In this document: in pieces, positions 8,765-15,668 of the stretch
How the letters are laid out: every line of letters starts with the position of its first letter
How positions within the stretch are numbered: the first letter of the stretch is position 1
Assembly (NCBI GenBank): GCA_910588495.1
Contig: CAJUPU010000028.1
Location: 1 to 41,209, forward strand
Reading direction: 5' to 3'
DNA: 41,209 nucleotides
From: an uncultured Oscillospiraceae bacterium
GTDB lineage: Bacteria > Bacillota > Clostridia > Oscillospirales > Oscillospiraceae
The notes under the pieces: generated by a model
Database searches by the model: none
Told to the model about the DNA's origin: nothing
What the model saw: only the letters and a program-made list of their open reading frames with translations
Made by a program: the position numbers and the translations under genes

Positions 8765-8773
8765 TGGTATAAT
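8765..8773 (+). promoter_or_regulatory. extended -10 promoter
   Basis: TGG directly precedes TATAAT (8768-8773), forming an extended -10 element 50 nt before the next gene. A TTGACT at 8740-8745 is 22 bp away, too far for a normal -35, so the extended -10 probably carries most of the signal. Confidence 0.65.
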
Positions 8774-8823
8774 AGAGCCCCGGCGGGCGACCCCGCCAGA
8801 GACCACAGCGAGGAGCGTTTCAC

Positions 8824-9210
8824 ATGACAAGAAAAGAGGATATGTCCGCCCTCCGGGCGGATGCCCAGGTCCACTACAACAGCGCCCAGTCGGTGGTGGT
8901 CCCCTTCGCCCGGGATATGGGCCTCACCCGGGAGCTGGCCTATGACCTGGCGCTGAACTTTGGCGGCGGCATGGGCTGCGGGGCCACCTGCGGGGCGCTG
9001 ATCGGGGCGCTGGCCGTTCTGGGCGGGCTCGGCCAGCCCCAGGAGAAGCGGCTGGAGCTGATCCGGACCTTCCGGACGGCCAACGGGGCCATCGACTGCG
9101 CCGCCCTGCTGAAGGCGGCCCACCAGCGGGGGGAGGAGCGCAAGCCCCACTGCGATGGCCTGGTGCGCCAGTGCGTGGACTTCGTGTGCCGGGAGACCGG
9201 CCTGGAATGA
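8824..9210 (+). CDS. C_GCAxxG_C_C family protein
   Basis: This encodes 128 residues. It has the family's central glycine-rich segment GGGMGCGATCGALIGAL at about residues 42-58 and two later Cys residues in the C-terminal third (QCVDFVC). The family of about 120-150 residues is common in anaerobic Firmicutes and is thought to bind a metal or redox group through its cysteines; its biochemical role is not established. The ATG lies after GAGGAGCG and has its own promoter. Tex starts 18 nt downstream, so the two may be co-transcribed. Confidence 0.85.
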   Translation: MTRKEDMSALRADAQVHYNSAQSVVVPFARDMGLTRELAYDLALNFGGGMGCGATCGALIGALAVLGGLGQPQEKRLELIRTFRTANGAIDCAALLKAAHQRGEERKPHCDGLVRQCVDFVCRETGLE

Positions 9211-9228
9211 GATAACAAGGAGTTATTT

Positions 9229-11391
9229 ATGGAAGAGATCATACAGATATTGGCCCGGGAGCTGGACCGCCCGGCCCAGCACGTCCAAAATATCATCGCC
9301 CTGCTGGACGAGGGGAACACCGTCCCCTTCATCGCCCGCTACCGGAAGGAGCTCCACGGCTCCATGGACGACCAGCTGATCCGGCAGCTGGCGGACCGTT
9401 TGCAGTACCTGCGCAGCCTCCAGGACCGCCGGGACGAGGTGAAGCAGTCCATCGAGAACCAGGGGAAGCTCACCGAGGAGCTGTCCGCCGCCATCGACGC
9501 TGCCGCCACCCTGGCGGAAGTGGAGGACCTTTACAGGCCCTATAAACAAAAGCGCCGCACCCGGGCCACCATGGCAAGGGAAAAGGGCTTGGAACCCCTG
9601 GGGTCGCTGGCCTTCGCCCAGGGCCCCGCGGTGGATCTGGAGGCGGAGGCCCAGGCGTATATCGACCCCGAGAAAGGGGTGGAGACCGCAGAGGACGCCC
9701 TCCAGGGGGCGTCGGACATCATCGCCGAGCTGATCTCCGACGACGCCGGCGTGCGCGGGATGCTGCGGGAGCTGTACTGGCGGCGGGCGTCCATCACCTC
9801 CAGGGCGGCGGCCAAGGAGCCGGAGGACAGCGTGTACCGCCTCTACTACGAGTTTTCGAGCGCGTTGTCCAAAACCCAGGGGCATCAGATCCTGGCCATG
9901 AACCGGGGGGAGCGGGAGGAGATCCTCAAGGTGTCGGTGGACATGGATCGGGAAACTGCCCTGGTGGCCCTGCGCCGCAAGGTGGTGCCCGGCCGGGCCG
10001 CCATGGAGTTTGTCAGGGCCGCCGCCGAGGACGCCTACGACCGGCTCATCGCCCCGTCCCTGGAGCGGGAGGTCCGCTCCGAGCTGACGGACCGGGCCAG
10101 CGAGGGGGCCATCGGCCAGTTTGCCCTGAACCTGAAGCCCCTGCTCATGCAGCCCCCGGTGAAGGGCTTCGTCACCATGGGGCTGGACCCCGGCTACCGC
10201 ATGGGGTGTAAAGTGGCGGTGGTTGACCCCACCGGCAAGGTGCTGGACACCACGGTGGTCTACCCCACCCACGGGGAGCGGGGCAGGAACGAGGCCATCG
10301 ACAAGCTGGCCGTCCTCATCAGAAAGCACCGGGTGGCCCATATCGCCATCGGCAACGGCACCGCCAGCCGGGAGACCGAGCAGATGGCGGTGGAGCTGAT
10401 CCGCAGAGTTGGTGGCGGGGTGAGCTACGCCATGGTGAACGAGGCGGGGGCGTCGGTGTACTCCGCGTCCAAGCTGGCGGCGGAGGAGTTCCCCGAGTTC
10501 GACGTGAACCTGCGCTCGGCGGTGTCCATCGCCCGGCGGCTCCAGGATCCCTTGGCCGAGCTGGTGAAGATCGATCCCAAGTCCATCGGTGTGGGCCAGT
10601 ACCAGCACGACATGCCCCAGGCCCGGCTGGGCGAGGCCCTGGACGGAGTGGTGGAGGACTGCGTCAACGCCGTGGGGGTGGACGTGAACACCGCCTCTGC
10701 CCCCCTGCTCACCCGGGTGGCGGGGCTGAACGGGACCACCGCCAAAAACATCGTCAAGTACCGGGAGGACAACGGCCCCTTCACCACCCGGAAGCAGATC
10801 TTGAAGGTGCCCAAGCTGGGGCCCAAGGCGTTCCAGCAGTGCGCGGGCTTCCTGCGGGTGCCGGAGAGCAAGTCCCCCCTGGACAACACCGCCGTCCACC
10901 CGGAGAGTTATCCGGCGGCGGAGAAGCTGCTGGCTCTGTGTGGGCACGACATGGCGGACGTGAGGGAGGGGAAGCTGGGGGACCTCAAGGACCGTCTGGC
11001 CGCCTACGGCCGGGAGAAGGCGGCGCAGGCGTGCGGGGTGGGCGTGCCCACCCTGGAGGACGTGGCGGCGGAGCTGATGAAGCCGGGCCGGGACCCTCGG
11101 GACGAGCTGCCCGCCCCGGTGCTGCGCACCGACGTGCTGGACATGAAGGACCTGAAGCCGGGGATGGAGCTGAAGGGCACGGTGCGCAACGTGATCGACT
11201 TCGGGGCCTTCGTGGACATCGGCGTCCACCAGGACGGGCTGGTCCACATCAGCCAGATCTGCGATAAGTTCATCAAGCATCCCTCGGAGGTGCTCCGCGT
11301 GGGCGACGTGGTGACGGTGTGGGTGCGGGAGGTGGACGAGAAAAAGAAGCGGATCGCCCTGACCATGCGGAAGGACAAACTGAAAATTTGA
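9229..11391 (+). CDS. tex: Tex family RNA-binding transcription accessory protein
   Basis: This encodes 720 residues, the normal length of Tex. In order it has a helical N-terminal region with NTVPFIARYRKE near residue 28, a YqgF/RNase H-like domain from about residue 315 (GLDPGYRMGCKVAVVD), tandem helix-hairpin-helix motifs around residues 475-545 (VDVNTASAPLLTRVAGL), and a C-terminal S1 RNA-binding domain from about residue 640 (GTVRNVIDFGAFVDIG). Tex is a cytoplasmic nucleic-acid-binding protein linked to transcription and RNA metabolism. AAGGAG precedes the ATG at good spacing. No frameshift or missing domain is seen. Confidence 0.95.
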   Translation: MEEIIQILARELDRPAQHVQNIIALLDEGNTVPFIARYRKELHGSMDDQLIRQLADRLQYLRSLQDRRDEVKQSIENQGKLTEELSAAIDAAATLAEVEDLYRPYKQKRRTRATMAREKGLEPLGSLAFAQGPAVDLEAEAQAYIDPEKGVETAEDALQGASDIIAELISDDAGVRGMLRELYWRRASITSRAAAKEPEDSVYRLYYEFSSALSKTQGHQILAMNRGEREEILKVSVDMDRETALVALRRKVVPGRAAMEFVRAAAEDAYDRLIAPSLEREVRSELTDRASEGAIGQFALNLKPLLMQPPVKGFVTMGLDPGYRMGCKVAVVDPTGKVLDTTVVYPTHGERGRNEAIDKLAVLIRKHRVAHIAIGNGTASRETEQMAVELIRRVGGGVSYAMVNEAGASVYSASKLAAEEFPEFDVNLRSAVSIARRLQDPLAELVKIDPKSIGVGQYQHDMPQARLGEALDGVVEDCVNAVGVDVNTASAPLLTRVAGLNGTTAKNIVKYREDNGPFTTRKQILKVPKLGPKAFQQCAGFLRVPESKSPLDNTAVHPESYPAAEKLLALCGHDMADVREGKLGDLKDRLAAYGREKAAQACGVGVPTLEDVAAELMKPGRDPRDELPAPVLRTDVLDMKDLKPGMELKGTVRNVIDFGAFVDIGVHQDGLVHISQICDKFIKHPSEVLRVGDVVTVWVREVDEKKKRIALTMRKDKLKI

Positions 11392-11470
11392 GCTTTTTTC
11401 AAAAAAACCTTGACGGCTTGCCACGAGGTTCCGTGACTATCAAGGAGATGGAAGAGCGTGAAAAGTACGC

Positions 11471-11496
11471 CGTCCCCGCCCATTTAGACGGGGACG
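11471..11496 (+). promoter_or_regulatory. hairpin in the tex-rsmI spacer
   Basis: CGTCCCCG and CGGGGACG form a perfect 8-bp stem around a 10-nt loop, ending about 4 nt before the AAAAGGAGG ribosome binding site of rsmI. There is no T-tract, so it is not a typical terminator. It might affect rsmI translation or RNA processing. Confidence 0.4.
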
Positions 11497-11516
11497 GGCG
11501 AAAAGGAGGGCCAGCC

Positions 11517-12353
11517 ATGGCCGGGAAGCTCTATTTAGTGCCCACCCCCATCGGCAACCTGGGGGACATCAGCCGCCGGGCGGCGGAGATATTGGAAGCT
11601 GTGGACTTCATCGCCGCCGAGGACACCCGGGTGACGGTGAAGCTGCTCAACCACCTGGGGCTGAAAAAGCCCATGACGGCCTACCACCGCCATAACTGCG
11701 GCACGGCGGGTCCCGCCGTCCTGGAGCGGATCCAGGCCGGGGAGGACTGCGCCCTAGTCACCGACGCGGGCACCCCGGCCATCTCCGACCCCGGGGAGGA
11801 CCTGGTGGCCCTGTGCGCCGGGGCGGGGGTGGCGGTGGAGTCCATCCCCGGACCCTGCGCCCTGACGGTGGCCCTGTCGGTGTCCGGCCTGCCTACGGCC
11901 CGGTTCACCTTCGAGGGATTCCTGCCCCTGAACAAGAAGAACCGCTGGACCCGGCTGGACGCCCTGAGAAACGAGGAGCGCACCATGGTGTTCTACGAGG
12001 CTCCCCACAAGCTGCGTGCCACCCTGGAGGACCTGGCGGCGGCCTTCGGCCCGGCCCGGCCCTTGGCGGTGTGCCGGGAGCTGACCAAGCTCCACGAGGA
12101 GGTGCTGCGCCTCACCATCGGGGAGGCGGCGGCGCGGTACGCCGCCCAGGAGCCCCGGGGGGAATTCGTGCTGGTGATCGCGGGCCTCCCCGCCCAGGCC
12201 CCTGCGGCGGACGGGGAGGGGGCCCTGGCTCGGGCGCTGGAGCTGCGCCGGGAGGGCCTGCCCTTGAAGCTGGCGGCGGCCCGGGCGGCGGAAGAGTTTG
12301 GGGGAAAAAAGCGGGCGATCTACGACCAAGTACTGGAAATAGAAGGAAAATAA
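11517..12353 (+). CDS. rsmI: 16S rRNA 2'-O-ribose C1402 methyltransferase RsmI
   Basis: This encodes 278 residues. RsmI transfers a methyl group from S-adenosylmethionine to the 2'-OH of C1402 in 16S rRNA. The tetrapyrrole-methylase fold is clear: LYLVPTPIGNLGDIS at the N-terminus, FIAAEDTR near residue 35, and the SAM loop ALVTDAGTPAISDPG near residue 78. GFLPLNKKNR and VFYEAPHKL are typical of RsmI. The ATG at 11517 is chosen for AAAAGGAGG 9 nt upstream; the frame is open further back without homology. Confidence 0.95.
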   Translation: MAGKLYLVPTPIGNLGDISRRAAEILEAVDFIAAEDTRVTVKLLNHLGLKKPMTAYHRHNCGTAGPAVLERIQAGEDCALVTDAGTPAISDPGEDLVALCAGAGVAVESIPGPCALTVALSVSGLPTARFTFEGFLPLNKKNRWTRLDALRNEERTMVFYEAPHKLRATLEDLAAAFGPARPLAVCRELTKLHEEVLRLTIGEAAARYAAQEPRGEFVLVIAGLPAQAPAADGEGALARALELRREGLPLKLAAARAAEEFGGKKRAIYDQVLEIEGK

Positions 12354-12356
12354 AGG

Positions 12357-12380
12357 GAGCCGTGGATGCGTCCACGGCTC
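12357..12380 (+). terminator. hairpin after rsmI
   Basis: GAGCCGTGGA pairs perfectly with TCCACGGCTC around TGCG, 3 nt after the rsmI stop. The tail is only moderately T-rich (TTCCAATTCCCATTTTT). The stretch from here to 12542 holds no gene that I can support. Confidence 0.75.
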
Positions 12381-12542
12381 TTCCAATTCCCATTTTTGGA
12401 AAAATGCTGCCAACATTTACTTGTGTTGCCAGGGGCTGGAAATGATAACGTCCGGTATAATGTTCCTGGAAATTTCTGGAGGCACAATTTCCCGCGAAGG
12501 CCGTCGAAAAAGCGGGGGGAGCGGCGAAAAGTTTTGCCCGCA

Positions 12543-12570
12543 AAAAAAGCCGCCTTGTGGGCGGCTTTTC
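12543..12570 (-). terminator. terminator of the AbrB-type gene
   Basis: On the minus strand AAAAGCCGCC, a short loop and GGCGGC are followed by seven T. It lies about 25 nt after the stop codon of the gene at 12593-12835. Confidence 0.88.
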
Positions 12571-12592
12571 TACAGCAGCAGAGCAGGGGAAA

Positions 12593-12835
12593 CTATTTGC
12601 CGCCCAGATCTTTCAGACAGCTCGTGCAGATGTTTTTCCCCTTGAAGGACGTGATCTCCCGGGAATCCCCACAGAAAATGCAGGCAGGCTGGTACTTGTT
12701 CAAGATGATGGACGGTCCGTCAACGTAGATCTCCAGTGGGTCGCGTTCCGCGATGTCCAAGGTGCGGCGCAGCTCGATAGGCAGCACGATGCGCCCCAGC
12801 TCATCGACTTTTCGGACAATTCCGGTCGCTTTCAT
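12593..12835 (-). CDS. AbrB-family transition-state regulator with zinc-ribbon tail
   Basis: This encodes 80 residues. Residues 1-47 form the swapped-hairpin AbrB DNA-binding domain (ATGIVRKVDELGRIVLPIEL). Residues 51-75 carry two CxxC pairs (C52/C55 and C70/C73), a small zinc-ribbon-like tail common in Clostridia AbrB-like proteins. It should bind DNA as a dimer or tetramer and repress growth-transition genes. The ATG at 12835 has AAGGAGG 10 nt upstream. Its promoter is clear on the minus strand. AbrB, SpoVT and similar proteins share the domain, so the exact orthologue is not certain. Confidence 0.88.
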   Translation of the reverse strand: MKATGIVRKVDELGRIVLPIELRRTLDIAERDPLEIYVDGPSIILNKYQPACIFCGDSREITSFKGKNICTSCLKDLGGK

Positions 12836-12893
12836 TTTCGAAATCCTCCTTGCGCCATGCGTTAAGATTTTGTGCGTCACATACTTCGTCTTT

Positions 12894-12921
12894 ATTATAA
12901 CACAACGTATAATTTTGTCAA
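12894..12921 (-). promoter_or_regulatory. promoter of the AbrB-type gene
   Basis: Reading on the minus strand, TTGACA (12921-12916) and TATAAT (12899-12894) are both perfect, with a 16-bp spacer. The surrounding DNA is AT-rich, unlike the coding DNA around it. Confidence 0.85.
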
Positions 12922-13051
12922 TCAAAAAATTGGGGAAAATCCGTAATTTTTGGGAACTCTGTCGCTTTGTGCCACGGCGGCCTTTTCCTGGGACATGTTT
13001 TTGGGCGCTCTGCCGTATATATGGGGGGAGCGAAAAAGGAGGGTGCGATAT

Positions 13052-13627
13052 ATGGCGATGTCGCTGATCTGGACGGCCATGGTGGGGGCGGCGATCCTGT
13101 GCGGCCTGGCCACGGGGAACGGCCCGGCGGTGGCCCGGGGGGCGCTGGACGGCGCGGCGGCGGGGGTGGAGCTGTGCCTGTCCATGATGGGGGTGCTGTG
13201 CTTGTGGATGGGGGTGATGGAGGTGATGGAGCGCTCGGGGCTGGCCCGGGGGCTGTCCAGGGTGCTGCGGCCCGCCATCCGGGGGCTGTACCCGGACTTC
13301 GCCCGGGACGGCAGGGTGATGGACGCGGTGAGCGCCAACCTGTCCGCCAACCTGCTGGGGCTGGGCAACGCGGCGACGCCCCTGGGGCTGGAGGCCGCCC
13401 GGCTCATGGCGGAGCGGACGCCTGGGGTGGCCTCCGACGGGCTGTGTATGCTGGTGGTGTGCAATACGGCCTCCTTCCAGCTCATCCCCACCACGGTGGC
13501 CTCCCTGCGCGCGGCGGCGGGGAGCGCCGACCCCTTCGACATCCTGCCCGCGGTGTGGCTGGCGTCGGCGGTGTCCATCACGGTGGGGGTGACGGCGGCC
13601 AAGCTGTTCTCCCGCTGGTGGAGGTGA
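13052..13627 (+). CDS. spmA: spore maturation protein A
   Basis: This encodes 191 residues, an integral membrane protein of the nucleoside-recognition (Gate) superfamily. Typical SpmA signatures are the start WTAMVGAAI, SANLSANLLGLGNAATPLGLEAA near residue 95, and VVCNTASFQLIPTT near residue 135. SpmA and SpmB act together in spore core dehydration and heat resistance in Bacillus; that role is family knowledge. The ATG at 13052 lies 9 nt after AAAGGAGG. spmB follows 4 nt downstream. Confidence 0.94.
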   Translation: MAMSLIWTAMVGAAILCGLATGNGPAVARGALDGAAAGVELCLSMMGVLCLWMGVMEVMERSGLARGLSRVLRPAIRGLYPDFARDGRVMDAVSANLSANLLGLGNAATPLGLEAARLMAERTPGVASDGLCMLVVCNTASFQLIPTTVASLRAAAGSADPFDILPAVWLASAVSITVGVTAAKLFSRWWR

Positions 13628-13631
13628 GGGG

Positions 13632-14150
13632 ATGGATCTGATCTTCACCATGCTGGTGCCCTTCCTGATGCTGGGGGTGGCGCTGTGGGGGCTGGCGCGG
13701 CGGGTGGACCTGTGGGGGGCGCTGACCGACGGGGCGGGGAAGGGGCTGAAGGTGTCTCTGCGGATCATGCCGCCGCTGATCGGCCTGCTGACGGCGGTGT
13801 ACATGCTGCGCTCATCCGGGGCGCTGGAGCTGCTGGGTCAGGCGGTGGGCCCCCTGCTGTCGGCGGTGGGCATCCCGGCGGAGACCATCGGCCTGCTGCT
13901 GGTCCGCCCGGTGAGCGGCTCCGCCGCCCTGGGGGTGGGGGCGGAGCTGATCGAGACCTACGGGCCCGACTCCCTGGTGGGCCGGACGGCGGCGGTGATG
14001 CTGGGCTCCACCGAGACCACGTTCTACACCGTGGCGGTGTACTTCGGCGCGGCCAAGGTGGGCAGGACCCGCTACGCCGTCCCGGCGGCGCTGTGCGCGG
14101 ACATCGCCGGGTTTTTGGCGGCGTCCTGGGCGGTGAGGCTGCTGTTTTAA
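13632..14150 (+). CDS. spmB: spore maturation protein B
   Basis: This encodes 172 residues, a membrane protein with about five hydrophobic segments. Diagnostic stretches are RIMPPLIGLLTAVYMLRSSGAL near residue 45, VRPVSGSAALGVGAELI near residue 92, and MLGSTETTFYTVAVYFGA near residue 122. It is the partner of SpmA and is encoded 4 nt downstream of it, so the pair is one operon. The next gene downstream converges from the other strand, separated by a large hairpin. Confidence 0.94.
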   Translation: MDLIFTMLVPFLMLGVALWGLARRVDLWGALTDGAGKGLKVSLRIMPPLIGLLTAVYMLRSSGALELLGQAVGPLLSAVGIPAETIGLLLVRPVSGSAALGVGAELIETYGPDSLVGRTAAVMLGSTETTFYTVAVYFGAAKVGRTRYAVPAALCADIAGFLAASWAVRLLF

Positions 14151-14184
14151 GTAAGGTTTGAACGTAAAACTGCGACCCCCGTAA

Positions 14185-14276
14185 GCCCTGGGACGGGCGA
14201 TACCTCCTAAGCGGCGGGCCGTGGGTTGGGGTGGTTGGCACGGCCCAGAGCGGGGAGGCATCACCCGTCCCAGGGC
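14185..14276. other. 92-nt long hairpin with G-rich 15-nt loop
   Basis: The outer arms 14185-14207 and 14254-14276 pair over 23 positions with only two mismatches. After a small internal loop a perfect 8-bp stem (14216-14223 with 14239-14246) closes the loop GGTTGGGGTGGTTGG at 14224-14238. Both outer mismatches are C/A on the plus strand and become G-U pairs in a minus-strand RNA. There is no T-tract on either side, so it is not an ordinary terminator. It lies between convergent spmB and a minus-strand small gene. It could be a structured RNA, a repeat element or a DNA fold. Confidence 0.8.
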
Positions 14277-14289
14277 GGGAAGTGCGCGC

Positions 14290-14481
14290 TCAATCGTTTT
14301 GCGTCTCTTTGGCGGTCCAGTGGGGGCAGTGCTCCTCCACCAGGCGGTTTTTGACCCTGGGATGGGTGCAGTGCCCGCACCAGAGAGGGCTATAGCGGCC
14401 CCGGTCACTGCGGACGTAATGCCGGTGGAAATGTTCGCACGTTCCACAGCATTCCTCGGGTACTTCTTTCCAGCCTTTCAT
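14290..14481 (-). CDS. small Cys/His-rich protein, probable zinc-binding
   Basis: This encodes 63 residues and matches no family that I can name. It contains ECCGTCEHFHRHYV, then PLWCGHCTHP and EEHCPHW, giving six Cys and several His spaced like metal ligands. The ATG at 14481 has GAGGTGAT 5 nt upstream and a good promoter in front. It is divergent from a ribbon-helix-helix gene with repeated ACAATGT motifs between them. The base composition is more AT-rich than the flanking backbone genes. Confidence 0.75.
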   Translation of the reverse strand: MKGWKEVPEECCGTCEHFHRHYVRSDRGRYSPLWCGHCTHPRVKNRLVEEHCPHWTAKETQND

Positions 14482-14499
14482 ATTTATCACCTCTTGTCT

Positions 14500-14529
14500 A
14501 GTATAACAATGTAATACAATATATGTCAA
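14500..14529 (-). promoter_or_regulatory. promoter of the Cys/His-rich gene, overlapped by repeated motifs
   Basis: On the minus strand TTGACA (14529-14524) and TATACT (14505-14500) have an 18-bp spacer. The spacer contains plus-strand ACAATGTAATACAAT. A further ACATTG and ACAATGT occur at about 14542-14559. These repeats are candidate operator half-sites for the ribbon-helix-helix protein encoded on the other side. Confidence 0.7.
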
Positions 14530-14578
14530 GAATTTTGTTGTACATTGCTTTACAATGTTAAGCAATGAGGTGATATGG

Positions 14579-14731
14579 ATGGCTAAGACAGATGCACAAA
14601 TTACGATGCGAGTGACAAGCGAATTTAAGACACGCCTTGAAGCACAGGCTCAGAAAGAGCGGCGCAGCGTATCCAATCTGATTCTCAAAGTAATGGAAGA
14701 ATACCTGGAACAGCAGGAAAAGGAAGCATAA
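14579..14731 (+). CDS. ribbon-helix-helix (Arc/CopG-type) DNA-binding protein
   Basis: This encodes 50 residues. The beta-strand AQITMRVTSEFKTRLE and the following helices (RRSVSNLILKVMEEYLEQ) match the ribbon-helix-helix fold of Arc/CopG repressors and antitoxins. GAGGTGAT precedes the ATG at 14579; the ATG four bases earlier is in another frame and stops after three codons. No toxin gene follows: a terminator comes directly after the stop. It is therefore more likely a local repressor of itself and of the divergent gene. Codon use and composition are AT-richer than the surroundings, consistent with acquisition. Confidence 0.82.
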   Translation: MAKTDAQITMRVTSEFKTRLEAQAQKERRSVSNLILKVMEEYLEQQEKEA

Positions 14732-14766
14732 AAATTTCCCACCCGGTTCGGGTGGGAAATTTTTAT
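14731..14766 (+). terminator. terminator after the ribbon-helix-helix gene
   Basis: AAATTTCCCACCC pairs with GGGTGGGAAATTT around a short GGTTC-type loop and ends in T-rich sequence. It is nearly symmetrical, so it can also end transcripts of the minus-strand gene at 14774-15481. Confidence 0.9.
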
Positions 14767-14773
14767 ATCAGCG

Positions 14774-14860
14774 TTATTCCTCTGCCATGGGCACCTCGGC
14801 CTCCAGGGTCTGGTTGCCGTTGCCGGCGGAGTTTATGCCTGGCACGCGGCTCAGGCGCTT
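14774..14860 (-). repeat. partial copy of the EF-G-like gene 3' region
   Basis: 14781-14860 aligns with 15811-15890 with about six to seven mismatches and no gap, in the same orientation and 1030 bp apart. The last bases (14775-14789) also match the very 3' end of the EF-G-like gene (from 15671). In the intact gene those two segments are separated by exactly 135 bp between two copies of CTCCGCCATGG (15675-15685 and 15810-15820). The fragment therefore looks like a copy that lost this in-frame 45-codon interval. Confidence 0.85.
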
Positions 14861-15481
14861 GCGCTGTATGGCGTCCAAAGCCTTCGCAAGCGTGGCGTAT
14901 ATGTCGCAACGCCTGCTTTCCGCGTCCAACAGTGGGCTGGAAGCCCCATGGGGCTTCCACAGGCTCATCTCCTTGGCCCAGGCCAGCACGTTGGCGGTGT
15001 CTGGGCGGGCATCCGAAGCGAAAGCGGCATAGGAAGGACGAGAGTTACCAGTCCAGGTAGAGATGCACATGCAGTTTTTGAACGGGTCGCCCCCTTTTTC
15101 CAATTCCGACAGGTCCACGGAGCCGAGACAGACAAACTGTCCGTTCGGGATCAGGTCCCCGCGATAGTCGATGTATTTCAGGTCCTTTTTCTCCAGGACG
15201 CCTTTTTCGATCAGATAGTCGAGGAAGGAATCGTATTCCTCCTGGGTCATGTTGTCGGGGGCATATTTTGCGGCAAGCTCTTCGATGTCCTGCGCGGTCA
15301 GGGTCCCGCGAATGAACTCCTCCTTGGCGGCCTCCTCTGCTTCTTGTTTCTCACGGGACGCCTGGACCTCTTTCATCAGCGCGGCAAAATCCGCTTCAGC
15401 GCTGCCCAGGCTTTGGTCCTTGGTCCTGGTGGCGCTGAATCCAATGCCAGGGATATACAGGGCGTCTTTGATGTCGATCAT
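14774..15481 (-). CDS. hypothetical protein with an EF-G-derived C-terminal tail
   Basis: This encodes 235 residues. I do not recognise the first 205 residues. They include an N-terminal stretch (DIKDALYIPGIGFSATRTKD), a charged helical part rich in Glu/Lys/Ala near residues 35-60, and then LTAQDIEELAAKYAPDN. The last about 25 residues (NSAGNGNQTLEAEVPMA plus EE and stop) are near-identical to the EF-G-like protein encoded by the next minus-strand gene upstream. The DNA matches that gene at about 90% over 80 bp. The tail is most simply explained as a captured fragment. AGGAGATGG precedes the ATG. The gene is visibly less GC-rich than its neighbours. Confidence 0.7.
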   Translation of the reverse strand: MIDIKDALYIPGIGFSATRTKDQSLGSAEADFAALMKEVQASREKQEAEEAAKEEFIRGTLTAQDIEELAAKYAPDNMTQEEYDSFLDYLIEKGVLEKKDLKYIDYRGDLIPNGQFVCLGSVDLSELEKGGDPFKNCMCISTWTGNSRPSYAAFASDARPDTANVLAWAKEMSLWKPHGASSPLLDAESRRCDIYATLAKALDAIQRKRLSRVPGINSAGNGNQTLEAEVPMAEE

Positions 15482-15616
15482 GTTTTACCATCTCCTGTTT
15501 CAGACTGGTGCAATCCCTTGCATATTCAAATGTAGTCGATCAGGCGCAGTCCGTTGCGTCCTTATCTATTCTATCGGAAGCTTATAGGAAAAAATAATCA
15601 GATCCATCAGTATTTT

Positions 15617-15651
15617 GGAAAAAGAGAGGCACTCCCACGGGAGCGCCTCTC
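15617..15651 (-). terminator. terminator of the EF-G-like gene
   Basis: On the minus strand GAGAGGC/GCCTCTC and CTCCC/GGGAG stack into one hairpin with a short loop and are followed by TTTTTCC. It lies 18 nt past the stop codon at 15669. The rest of 15482-15616 shows no gene and no clear promoter. Confidence 0.85.
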
Positions 15652-15668
15652 TTTATAACATAGTTCGG

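Noticed and set aside
8740..8773. TTGACT/TATAAT promoter before the C_GCAxxG gene
   Set aside because: The 22-bp spacer is too long for a normal promoter; only the extended -10 is retained.
12421..12540. Isolated TATAAT (12456-12461) and a short open frame after it
   Set aside because: No acceptable -35, no ribosome binding site, and the frame runs through the terminator of the AbrB-type gene. No product can be supported.
14185..14276. Ordinary bidirectional terminator for spmB and the converging small gene
   Set aside because: The hairpin is far longer than usual, has a structured G-rich loop and lacks a T-tract on both strands.
14579..14731. Antitoxin of a type II toxin-antitoxin pair
   Set aside because: A terminator follows the gene directly and no toxin-like gene is adjacent. 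The divergent Cys/His-rich protein does not resemble a known toxin.
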